A DNA stretch of 23,120 bases, taken from IMG/VR virus record IMGVR_UViG_3300046028_002995, positions 1 to 23,120 of that record; one strand, written 5' to 3'. A program made the translations under genes and the position numbers. The notes below the pieces were generated by a model. The model did no database searches and had not been told where the DNA came from. It saw only the letters and a list, made by a program, of their open reading frames with translations. The DNA comes from a virus. Shown in pieces: positions 1 to 6,115 of this stretch (within the stretch, counting starts at the first letter, position 1; every line of letters begins with the position of its first letter).

Positions 1-48
1 AATGGGTCAATATCGTTAATCTATAGAGATGGATGGAGAATTATCTAA
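1..48 (+). CDS. C-terminal end of a phage tail-fibre protein (5' truncated by window edge)
   Basis: Frame 1 is open from the first base and reads NGSISLIYRDGWRII before a TAA at 46-48. An ending of the type S-L-I-Y-x-x-G-W-R-I-I is common at the C-terminus of phage fibre proteins; the two C-terminal domains of the fibre at 6100-10152 end in the comparable SNWKLL. The stop overlaps the next start as TAATG, the same junction used at 10152 and 10580, which supports it as a true gene end. Only 15 residues are visible, so the identity rests on this motif and the tail-fibre context. Confidence 0.6.
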   Translation, partial: NGSISLIYRDGWRII

Positions 49-632
49 TGTCGTACTTGTTTATAAACAATCAAGAAATAAAAAATGATATAGGTAATCC
101 TATACCAGTTACTATAAGCGGTGATGTGGGTGAATTACATTCATTTAATAATCACGCATTAGCATCTCATCGTGGTTGGGTTATGGATGACGTCATGAGA
201 CCTATGGTTAGTATTCGCGTTAACCCTTCTGGAACCACGTCTAATAATTTAATGCAGATTGTTGAATATATTATTGGAAACAATAATGCTAGTCAAAGCA
301 CTATTATGTATGAATGGTATGAGGGAGACTTAACTATTAGTGGAGCAACTATTCCAGATTGGACTAATATTAATTCAAGTTCGTATGCTCAGTATCGCAT
401 TTATCAAGATAAATATTCTACTAATCCAGGTAATACATTTACCATACCAAATGGAACAGTTATGCGCCATAGCGGAATTATTATCGGTAAAAATATAGAA
501 GGAGATGAAATTGATAAACCATTAACTGGTGGAATTAATGGAAAAATGCTTACTTTATGTTTAAAACGTTTAGATAATGCTACAGAGATAGATGTATGGT
601 TTGCATTTACAATTAAAGAGTTTATCCGATGA
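48..632 (+). CDS. Unidentified phage protein, probably tail or virion associated
   Basis: The protein is 194 residues from the ATG at 48, with no signal peptide or membrane segment. An in-frame ATG at 33 exists, but the ATG at 48 is preferred. It has GGAG at 35-38 at proper spacing, and it overlaps the upstream stop as TAATG, as at other junctions here. I do not recognise the family. The sequence mixes beta-strand-like stretches with Asn/Ser/Thr-rich loops, and has a central W-Y-E-G-D segment and a C-terminal V-W-F-A-F-T-I. That style suits a small beta-rich virion or fibre-attached protein and not an enzyme. It follows directly after a fibre C-terminus, which suggests co-transcription with tail genes, but function is unassigned. 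Confidence 0.7.
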   Translation: MSYLFINNQEIKNDIGNPIPVTISGDVGELHSFNNHALASHRGWVMDDVMRPMVSIRVNPSGTTSNNLMQIVEYIIGNNNASQSTIMYEWYEGDLTISGATIPDWTNINSSSYAQYRIYQDKYSTNPGNTFTIPNGTVMRHSGIIIGKNIEGDEIDKPLTGGINGKMLTLCLKRLDNATEIDVWFAFTIKEFIR

Positions 633-711
633 TATTAGGTATTGTATCGTATGTGGTAGTGAAATTGAAACGGAAATTGATGACGAAGAAGAAATTGAAG
701 ATGAAGAATAA
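592..711 (+). CDS. Possible tiny acidic protein with CxxCG motif
   Basis: An ATG at 592 opens a 39-codon frame overlapping the end of the preceding gene by 41 bases. It reads through R-Y-C-I-V-C-G-S-E-I and ends in a run of Asp/Glu. The C-x2-C-G followed by an acidic tail resembles half of a zinc ribbon, a style often seen in small phage proteins. A competing frame starts at an ATGA overlap (629-721, 30 residues) and gives a strongly Lys-rich peptide. The acidic frame looks more protein-like, but it has only a weak ribosome-binding site. Both could be spurious. Confidence 0.35.
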   Translation: MYGLHLQLKSLSDDIRYCIVCGSEIETEIDDEEEIEDEE

Positions 712-751
712 CCCTAAGTAAAGTTATCTTAACTTGAATAGGTAAAAATCA

Positions 752-1174
752 ATGTGGCTTTACAACAACGAACCATTAACTGCTCCCCCAGAAAAAGCAA
801 TTGGGTTTGTTTATCTAATTACCAACACCCAAAATAACAAAAAATATATTGGTAAAAAAGTTTTCCATTTTAGTAAAACTATCCAGAAGAATTTAAAAAA
901 GAAAAAAGTAAAGGTTGAATCCGATTGGAAAACATACACCGGATCCAACGACGATTTAAATACTGATATAAAAACAAATAACCCAGAATTAAAGAAAGAG
1001 ATATTGGAAATTTGTCATTCCAAGTCTCAACTTTCTTACTTGGAAGCCTATTATCAGTTCACCAACAACGTACTAATAGACTCAACCTATTATAATAATT
1101 GGATATCAGTGAAAGTAACAAGAAAACATCTAAACAAATATAAAATAATGCTTGACGAATCTAATTCCATATAG
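752..1174 (+). CDS. GIY-YIG-like endonuclease, T4-type phage family
   Basis: The protein is 140 residues. It has the split hallmark of the GIY-YIG nuclease fold: G-F-V-Y-L-I near residues 18-23 in place of GIY, then K-Y-I-G-K-K near 31-36 in place of YIG. A basic stretch (KKKKVKVESDWKTYTGS) follows, and later L-E-A-Y-Y-Q carries the expected catalytic Glu. The order W-x-Y at the N-terminus, then YIGKK, SDW-x-x-Y and LE-x-x matches small phage-encoded putative endonucleases of T4-like viruses. Such proteins are usually free-standing homing or DNA-processing nucleases that nick DNA using a divalent metal. Codons 735-751 contain AGGT about 8 bases before the ATG. There is no second DNA-binding domain, so the target cannot be guessed. 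Its last codons overlap a strong promoter for the next transcript. Confidence 0.75.
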   Translation: MWLYNNEPLTAPPEKAIGFVYLITNTQNNKKYIGKKVFHFSKTIQKNLKKKKVKVESDWKTYTGSNDDLNTDIKTNNPELKKEILEICHSKSQLSYLEAYYQFTNNVLIDSTYYNNWISVKVTRKHLNKYKIMLDESNSI

Positions 1175-1180
1175 TATAAT
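1152..1180 (+). promoter_or_regulatory. Near-consensus sigma70 promoter
   Basis: TTGACG (1152-1157) is separated by exactly 17 bases from TATAAT (1175-1180), an 11 of 12 match to the bacterial sigma70 consensus. The upstream bases 1131-1150 are A/T-rich, as in an UP element. The predicted start is near 1187, 25 bases ahead of a small membrane-protein ORF. Such a promoter would be read by unmodified host RNA polymerase, unlike the late-type octamers elsewhere in the window, so early expression is likely (inference). Confidence 0.75.
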
Positions 1181-1217
1181 AAAGTAAATCTAAACTCTAT
1201 CGAAACTCTATATGGAA
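1165..1217 (+). repeat. 10-bp inverted repeat spanning promoter -10 and a start codon
   Basis: Bases 1165-1174 (TTCCATATAG) are the exact reverse complement of 1208-1217 (CTATATGGAA). The left arm abuts the TATAAT box and the right arm contains the ATG at 1212. RNA started at the promoter (about 1187) lacks the left arm, while read-through RNA from upstream would contain both arms and could hide the start codon. A 9-bp direct repeat (AAACTCTAT at 1192-1200 and 1203-1211) sits in the loop. Confidence 0.6.
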
Positions 1218-1370
1218 CTAATTCTACTCCTGATTGTTATTATTCTACTAATCCAATCTAATAATAATGCTCTTTCTCTTCTTGCCTCTATTGTTATTCT
1301 CGGTGTCGCTGCCTATGCAGTTATTTGGATCGGTGCTCTTGCCTTTGTTGTTGCTCTAATCGGAAATTGA
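1212..1370 (+). CDS. Possible 52-residue membrane protein with two hydrophobic helices
   Basis: ATG at 1212 to TGA at 1370. Residues 2-14 are almost entirely Leu/Ile/Val. A short polar turn (Q-S-N-N-N, 15-19) follows, then a second long hydrophobic stretch (about 20-50) with only small and aromatic residues. This is the pattern of a small inner-membrane hairpin, of the size of holin-like or superinfection-exclusion proteins, although no family is recognised. A near-consensus promoter ends 32 bases upstream. No Shine-Dalgarno sequence precedes the ATG, the main reason for doubt. The codon choice (several GCC, GTC, CTC) differs slightly from the neighbours. Chance hydrophobicity of a pyrimidine-rich stretch cannot be excluded. 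Confidence 0.45.
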   Translation: MELILLLIVIILLIQSNNNALSLLASIVILGVAAYAVIWIGALAFVVALIGN

Positions 1371-1480
1371 ATTCAATCGATTCCTCGGAAATTGATTCCT
1401 CTGTCTTCGGAGTCTGTCTTTTCTGATAATGATTTAATGGGAATTTCCAAATTATGAGAATTACTAAGTAGTCTAAGACA

Positions 1481-1570
1481 AAAAAGACATCTTTAGACAT
1501 CTTTAGACATCTTTAGACATCTTTAGACATCTCTAGACACCATCAGTAAACTTCAGTAAACTTCAGTATA
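1481..1570. repeat. Tandem array of 10-bp units
   Basis: Four exact copies of CTTTAGACAT (1491-1530) are flanked by degenerate units AAAAAGACAT and CTCTAGACAC. In unbroken 10-bp phase come CATCAGTAAA, CTTCAGTAAA and CTTCAGTATA (1541-1570). Two further 10-bp units (GAAGATTCTC, GAAGATTCTA) lie at 1601-1620 in the same phase. The period close to one DNA helical turn suggests protein binding on one face or bent DNA, or simple slippage. No ORF explains it. Confidence 0.8.
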
Positions 1571-1681
1571 ATCACTAAAAACTCCCCTATTCCCTTCATC
1601 GAAGATTCTCGAAGATTCTAAAGAATTTCCAATACTTACTAAATCACTTTATTAAATTATTCTATTGCGCTTTACTTCACG

Positions 1682-1785
1682 CGCCCTATTTATATTCGCT
1701 CTATAATAGGGCGAGATACGCCAAATACATATAGATCGCTCTATAATAGAGCGAGTATTCCCAAGTTCGCTCTATAATAGGGCGA
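1682..1785. repeat. Three 19-bp near-palindromes, possible operators or hairpins
   Basis: TCGCTCTATAATAGGGCGA occurs at 1696-1714 and 1767-1785, and TCGCTCTATAATAGAGCGA at 1736-1754. The latter is symmetric except at its central base. Each encloses TATAAT. A fourth half site (1682-1690, CGCCCTATT) exactly complements 1705-1713, giving an alternative stem. The last copy lies 2 bases past the stop of the minus-strand gene. They may act as hairpins ending minus-strand transcripts, or as sites for a dimeric regulator. No T-tract follows, so they are not classical terminators, and no -35 box is spaced properly for the TATAAT sequences. Confidence 0.7.
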
Positions 1786-1787
1786 TG

Positions 1788-2276
1788 TTATTGTTGATTC
1801 AATTTATAGACAAAACTTCTAGAGATAGTTTCACCATTAGCTTTAGTAACTTTATTTGTTAGATGAAAATCCACAAGAGTATTTGGAATTTGAGAAACAA
1901 AGACAGTTGCTTTATAGTCATTAAAGGTACTGGTAGCAATATTAATAGCATTATTACTAGCCACCCAATTTGAGGCTGTCAATATTTCATCAGGAAGCAG
2001 CCACAGATTCCATGGAATGGCAGCAAAGATAGCAGTACCCCAAGTAACTTCTTCTTGATTCCAAGTTGGTTGAGTAGAGCCAGAAGTTCCATTGGTAGTA
2101 CATTGATAGTAGTAGCCATTATCCGTAGATGGACGACAGATATCACCTTGGCGATAGATGGTTAGCGGAGAGAATAGAGGGGCACCCCAATACACAGAGA
2201 TTTTAGTATTATCATCTGGATCAATATAGCCAGTTATTTTCAGCGGACCTTTAGTAGTAGGAGAATAGATTTGCAT
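1788..2276 (-). CDS. Small phage tail-associated protein, partner of the upstream repeat protein
   Basis: The protein is 162 residues. The middle (about residues 40-80) reads Y-R-Q-G-D-I-C-R-P followed by N-G-Y-Y-Y-Q-C-T-T-N-G-T-S-G-S-T-Q-P-T-W. This short beta module recurs in phage tail and fibre proteins and resembles carbohydrate-binding pieces (G-D-x-x-x-P ... Y-x-C ... G-x-T-x-P-x-W). The C-terminal half has beta-strand-like stretches ending in S-F-V-Y-K-L. The start is well supported: AAAGG sits about 8 bases before the ATG and overlaps the stop of the 1230-residue gene 10 bases upstream, so the two are translationally linked. The role, attachment or sugar contact beside the repeat protein, is an inference. 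The gene stops 2 bases before a palindromic repeat. Confidence 0.65.
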   Translation of the reverse strand: MQIYSPTTKGPLKITGYIDPDDNTKISVYWGAPLFSPLTIYRQGDICRPSTDNGYYYQCTTNGTSGSTQPTWNQEEVTWGTAIFAAIPWNLWLLPDEILTASNWVASNNAINIATSTFNDYKATVFVSQIPNTLVDFHLTNKVTKANGETISRSFVYKLNQQ

Positions 2277-2286
2277 TTTATTACCT

Positions 2287-5200
2287 TTATAATAATTTAA
2301 TTTGTATAATAGTATCTTTAGTTTGAGTTTTAATCAGAATATTTTGCTGCATATTTTTTTCTATACAGACTACTTGTTGATTTACATGCACTAGATTATT
2401 ATTATCATTATTAACCACTAGTATTTTTAATTCATTACCATAATCTTTTCTAGCCAGAAGATCAGCAAGAAGAACAGAGCAAGAATTATTAGAGGATATA
2501 TGCGCATTAAGAACAACCGCAGTAGTAAGATTTTGGGTAGATATTACATTTACAGCAAGATGTTTAGATAATTTAATTCCAGTAGAGATATCACCCTGAG
2601 CAGATACATCAGCGATTAGCGTATCAGATAGAAGAACAATACCTGTATTTAATTGAGCTGCATTAGATACAATACAAGAGTCTTCAGCCCCAAGATATAT
2701 TTCAGTTGTTAATTCAGCCGAGGCAAGCGATTCAGCTGCAACATTAGCCTCTACAGTAATGCTAGTCGTAATAACCGGAACATAGAGAATAGCAGCATTT
2801 ACAATAAGCGTCTCAGATTCTAATACAATTTCCGGTAATATCAGATTACCTATACTACGGGAAATACCAATAGTTGCTGTATTTAAATATATTTCAGTTA
2901 TTAATTCAGGAGAAGATATACTAACATTGGAGATTATATTTACATCAAGCGGAATTTCAGTTAATAGATTTGAATTAGCCTGAACATCAATTACTACTGT
3001 ATCAGATAGAAGAACAATACCTGTGTTTAATTGAGCTGCATTTGATACAACACAAGAATCAATTGATTCAAGTTTAATATCGGTAACCAATGTACTAGCA
3101 TTAGCCGATGCAATATTATCTAGATTTGCATTAAGTGGTATTTGTGTTGTTAAGTCAGCAGAGATAGATGTTATATCAACTACTGAGCCAATAAGAACAA
3201 CACCTGTATTTAATTGAGCTGCATTTGATACAACACAAGAATCAATTGAGGCTAATTGGATATTGGTAACCAATGTACTAGCATTAGCCGATGCAATATT
3301 ATCTAGATTTGCATTAAGTGGTATTTGTGTTGTTAAGTTAGCATCAATTTCAGAAACATTGGTTATCGAACCAAGAAGAACAACACCTGTATTTAATTGA
3401 GCTGCATTAGATACAACACAAGAATCAATTGAGGCTAATTGGATATTGGTAAGTAGATTAGCCGTTGCACTTGTTACATCGGAAATATATGCATTTAATA
3501 CAACATTAGTAACTAATTCAGCAGGATTAATGGTTACTTGAGAAGTTACCGAACCAAGAAGAACAACACCTGTATTTAATTGAGCTGCATTTGATACAAC
3601 ACAAGAATCAATTGATTCAAGTTTAATATTGGTAAGTAAATTAGAAGTTGCAGAGGAAATACTTACTACATTACTTGTTGTGGTAATAGATGTTACTAAT
3701 CTAACAGGATTAATGGTTACTTGAGAAGCTACTGAACCAAGAAGAACAACGCCTGTATTTAATTGAGCTGCATTTGATACAACACAAGAATCAATTGATG
3801 CTAATTTAATTGCAGTTGATAATTCTGCAGTTGCCACCGAAGAATTTGTTATCTCACCGGCAATTGTTATGTTATTTGTAAGATTAGCCGTTACTACTGA
3901 AGAAACTTTTAAATTTCCACGTACTATTGACTGTACACTTAATTCTGCTTGATTAGAAACAATACATTGATCAATAGATGCTAATCTAATACGAGTTCTT
4001 AGTGCAGCAGAGCCAGTTGTATTAGCAATACTTGCAGCATTAAATAATACTCTAGTAAATAAATTACCCGATGCTGTTGATCTTGAGTATACAGTTACGG
4101 GTACTATTCTTCCTTGTGATATTGTACCATCAATACTTACTTGTAAATTTGCAGCAAGTTGTATTTGTGTAATTAAATTTGGAGAAGATATACTAGCTTC
4201 AGTAAATATAGAGCTATTTGCCAGAATACTAGTTGTAATATTTGATATAGTATTAGCAACTGTATTAGCAGAACCTCTAACAAGAATGCTGGTAGTTAAC
4301 CCAGAAGTTGTATTGGCAACTGTATTAGCAGAACCGATCGCAAGAATACTGGTAGTTAAACCAGAAGCTGTATTGGCAATTGTATTAGCAGAACCAATAG
4401 CAAGAATATTAGTAGTTAATTCAGAATTCGCTGATACTACATCCTCTATAGCCCCAAGAAGAACAATTCCGGTATTTAAATATGCTACATTAGATACAAT
4501 ACAAGTATCAATAGCCGCTAATTCAATGCTAGTTGTAATATCTGATATGGTATTAGCAACTGTATTAGCAGAACCAATCGCTAGAATACTAGTTGTTAAT
4601 CCAGAAGTTGTATTGGCAACTGTATTAGCAGAACCTCTAGCAAGAATACTGGTAGTTAAACCAGAAACTGTATTGGCAACTGTATTAGCAGAACCTCTAG
4701 CAAGAATACTTGTTTGAATGGTAGTTGCATTAGCAGAAACAATATCCGTTATCCCTGCGGCAACAGTAATACTAGTTGTTAACCCAGATATAGTATTAGC
4801 AATAGTGTTAGCAGAAACAACAGGAGTAATACTTGTTGTTAAACCAGAAGCTGTATTGGCAACTGTATTAGCCGAGCCAATTACAGTAATACTTGTCGTT
4901 AGAGCAGAATTGGCTGACGCTATATCTAGGGCAGAACCAAGAAGAACAATTCCGGTATTTAGATATGCAGCATTAGATACAATACAAGTATCAATGGAGT
5001 TTAACTCAATACTTGTTTGAATAGTAGTTGCATTAGCAGAAACAATATCTGTTATCTCTGCAGCAACAGTAATACTAGTTGTAATATTGGAATTAGCTGA
5101 TACTATTACATCAGAAATAGTTCCTGCTATTTTAATACTTGTTGTTAGACCAGAAACTGTATTTGCAATAGTATTTGCCGATGCAGTTGGTCTAATACTA

Positions 5201-5979
5201 GTTGTGATATCTGATGCAGTATTAGCAGCTGTATTAGCCGAGCCAATTACAGTAATACTTGTTGTTATATCGGAGTTAGCTGTTACTACATCTAGGGCAG
5301 AACCAAGAAGAACAATTCCGGTATTTAAATATGCAGCATTAGATACAATACAAGTATCAATGGAGTTTAACTCAATACTTGTTTGAATAGTAGTTGCAGC
5401 GGCAGAAGCAATATCTGTTATCTCTGCAGCAACAGTAATACTTGTTGTAATATCTGATACTGTATTTGCAACTGTATTTACAGAAGAACTTGCAGTGATA
5501 TTGGTTGTTATATCGGAATTAGCTGTTACTACATCTAGGGCAGAACCTAAAAGAACAATTCCAGTATTTAATTGAGCTTGATTAGAAACAATACATGAAT
5601 CTATTGCATTTAATTCAATAGAGGTATGTAGATCTGATATAGCTGTAGCTATATCGATTATAGAACTATTAACTTTAATTTCTGTGGCTAATTGCGCTCC
5701 ACTTGTTGCAAGCGCAGCTGCAGCTGCAGCCATAGTTATTTGGGTATTAATTGACGCTGTGCTCAATACAAGAATATCTGTAATAGATGCAGCTATTGTT
5801 ATATTTGTTGATAGTGGCGCAGTAATATTAGTTACCACAGCAACCGAAGAATTTAACGAAATTTGTGTTGTGAGACTAGCTGTCGATGAACTAAATGAGT
5901 TCAGCGAACAGTTAAAATTTTGTTCTCCTCCACCAGAAGAAGATATTGGATTAGAACCAATTGAATAAAATCCTAGCAT
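2287..5979 (-). CDS. Giant Ser/Thr/Ile/Ala-rich repeat protein, likely fibrous adhesin
   Basis: The protein is 1230 residues. The N-terminus (M-L-G-F-Y-S-I-G-S-N-P-I-S) resembles the short leader of many phage structural proteins. Residues of about 25-1160 are built from roughly 55 units of about 20 residues, such as GSANTVANTVSGLTTSILAR, with recurring L-x-T-x-I strands. A Cys-bearing variant (I-D-S-C-V-V-S-N then L-N-T-G-V-V-L-L) recurs 11 times, once degenerate. In the C-terminal half these form a strict 61-residue super-repeat. The last 67 residues are non-repetitive and carry a Cys. Low charge, few aromatics and a regular 20-residue period suggest a beta-solenoid or similar fibre (inference). 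Phage proteins with LTTxI repeats exist but, to my knowledge, lack a firm function. The SD is GAGAG before the ATG. It is divergent from the main fibre operon and shares its promoter gap. Confidence 0.75.
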   Translation of the reverse strand: MLGFYSIGSNPISSSGGGEQNFNCSLNSFSSSTASLTTQISLNSSVAVVTNITAPLSTNITIAASITDILVLSTASINTQITMAAAAAALATSGAQLATEIKVNSSIIDIATAISDLHTSIELNAIDSCIVSNQAQLNTGIVLLGSALDVVTANSDITTNITASSSVNTVANTVSDITTSITVAAEITDIASAAATTIQTSIELNSIDTCIVSNAAYLNTGIVLLGSALDVVTANSDITTSITVIGSANTAANTASDITTSIRPTASANTIANTVSGLTTSIKIAGTISDVIVSANSNITTSITVAAEITDIVSANATTIQTSIELNSIDTCIVSNAAYLNTGIVLLGSALDIASANSALTTSITVIGSANTVANTASGLTTSITPVVSANTIANTISGLTTSITVAAGITDIVSANATTIQTSILARGSANTVANTVSGLTTSILARGSANTVANTTSGLTTSILAIGSANTVANTISDITTSIELAAIDTCIVSNVAYLNTGIVLLGAIEDVVSANSELTTNILAIGSANTIANTASGLTTSILAIGSANTVANTTSGLTTSILVRGSANTVANTISNITTSILANSSIFTEASISSPNLITQIQLAANLQVSIDGTISQGRIVPVTVYSRSTASGNLFTRVLFNAASIANTTGSAALRTRIRLASIDQCIVSNQAELSVQSIVRGNLKVSSVVTANLTNNITIAGEITNSSVATAELSTAIKLASIDSCVVSNAAQLNTGVVLLGSVASQVTINPVRLVTSITTTSNVVSISSATSNLLTNIKLESIDSCVVSNAAQLNTGVVLLGSVTSQVTINPAELVTNVVLNAYISDVTSATANLLTNIQLASIDSCVVSNAAQLNTGVVLLGSITNVSEIDANLTTQIPLNANLDNIASANASTLVTNIQLASIDSCVVSNAAQLNTGVVLIGSVVDITSISADLTTQIPLNANLDNIASANASTLVTDIKLESIDSCVVSNAAQLNTGIVLLSDTVVIDVQANSNLLTEIPLDVNIISNVSISSPELITEIYLNTATIGISRSIGNLILPEIVLESETLIVNAAILYVPVITTSITVEANVAAESLASAELTTEIYLGAEDSCIVSNAAQLNTGIVLLSDTLIADVSAQGDISTGIKLSKHLAVNVISTQNLTTAVVLNAHISSNNSCSVLLADLLARKDYGNELKILVVNNDNNNLVHVNQQVVCIEKNMQQNILIKTQTKDTIIQIKLL
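3000..3840 (-). repeat. 183-bp direct super-repeats inside the repeat protein gene
   Basis: The string ACACAAGAATCAATTGA starts at 3050, 3233, 3416, 3599 and 3782, exactly 183 bases apart each time, which encodes the 61-residue super-repeat. The flanking 30-50 bases (the Cys cassette) are nearly identical between copies, while the intervening units vary. Copies 1 and 2 also share most of the next 70 bases. These are good substrates for slippage or recombination that would change fibre length in steps of 61 residues. Diverged cassettes occur at about 2670, 3970, 4500, 4980, 5350 and 5590. Confidence 0.85.
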
Positions 5980-6014
5980 ACTCTCTCTATTAAATTCTTA
6001 GATTAATAATCAAG

Positions 6015-6036
6015 TATTTATTAAATATAATAAATA
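6015..6036. promoter_or_regulatory. Divergent late-type promoter pair (AATAAATA on each strand)
   Basis: TATTTATT (6015-6022) and AATAAATA (6029-6036) form an exact 8-bp inverted repeat around a 6-bp centre. Each arm gives AATAAATA in an outward direction, fitting the cyanophage late motif NATAAATA and differing from T4 TATAAATA at one base. The right arm lies 31 bases before the ATG at 6068 and the left arm 35 bases before the minus-strand start at 5979. The flanks are A/T-rich, so a chance match is possible. Confidence 0.5.
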
Positions 6037-6067
6037 GTTTATATTTAGATTTACTACAGGAAATAAC

Positions 6068-6115
6068 ATGGATTTTTCGCTTATTGATGGGAGTATTGCA
6101 TGTCTTTACAGTTAA
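6068..6115 (+). CDS. Possible 15-residue leader peptide overlapping the fibre start
   Basis: ATG at 6068 has the best ribosome-binding site in the gap (AGGAAATAAC before it) and encodes MDFSLIDGSIACLYS, stopping with TAA at 6113-6115, inside the fibre gene in another frame. The fibre's own ATG at 6100 has GGGAG at 6089-6093, which lies inside this short ORF. Translation of the leader could bring ribosomes to the fibre start by coupling. It may instead be meaningless. Confidence 0.35.
   Translation: MDFSLIDGSIACLYS

Noticed and set aside
1702-1778. TATAAT boxes in the three palindromes as sigma70 promoters
   Set aside because: No -35 hexamer at 16-18 bases upstream of any of them on the plus strand; embedded in the palindrome symmetry.
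1481-1785. CRISPR-like array
   Set aside because: Units are contiguous 10-mers or palindromes with unequal spacing (40 and 31 bases); no repeat-spacer pattern and no cas genes.
4286-5968. Four plus-strand ORFs antisense to the repeat protein
   Set aside because: They arise from the repeated, stop-poor sequence of the minus-strand gene, have no ribosome sites and read as repetitive L-V-V/V-L-A strings.
1682-6060. Invertible fibre segment (Gin/Cin-like) covering the minus-strand module
   Set aside because: The palindromes at 1696-1785 have no counterpart near 5980-6060, and no invertase gene is in the window.
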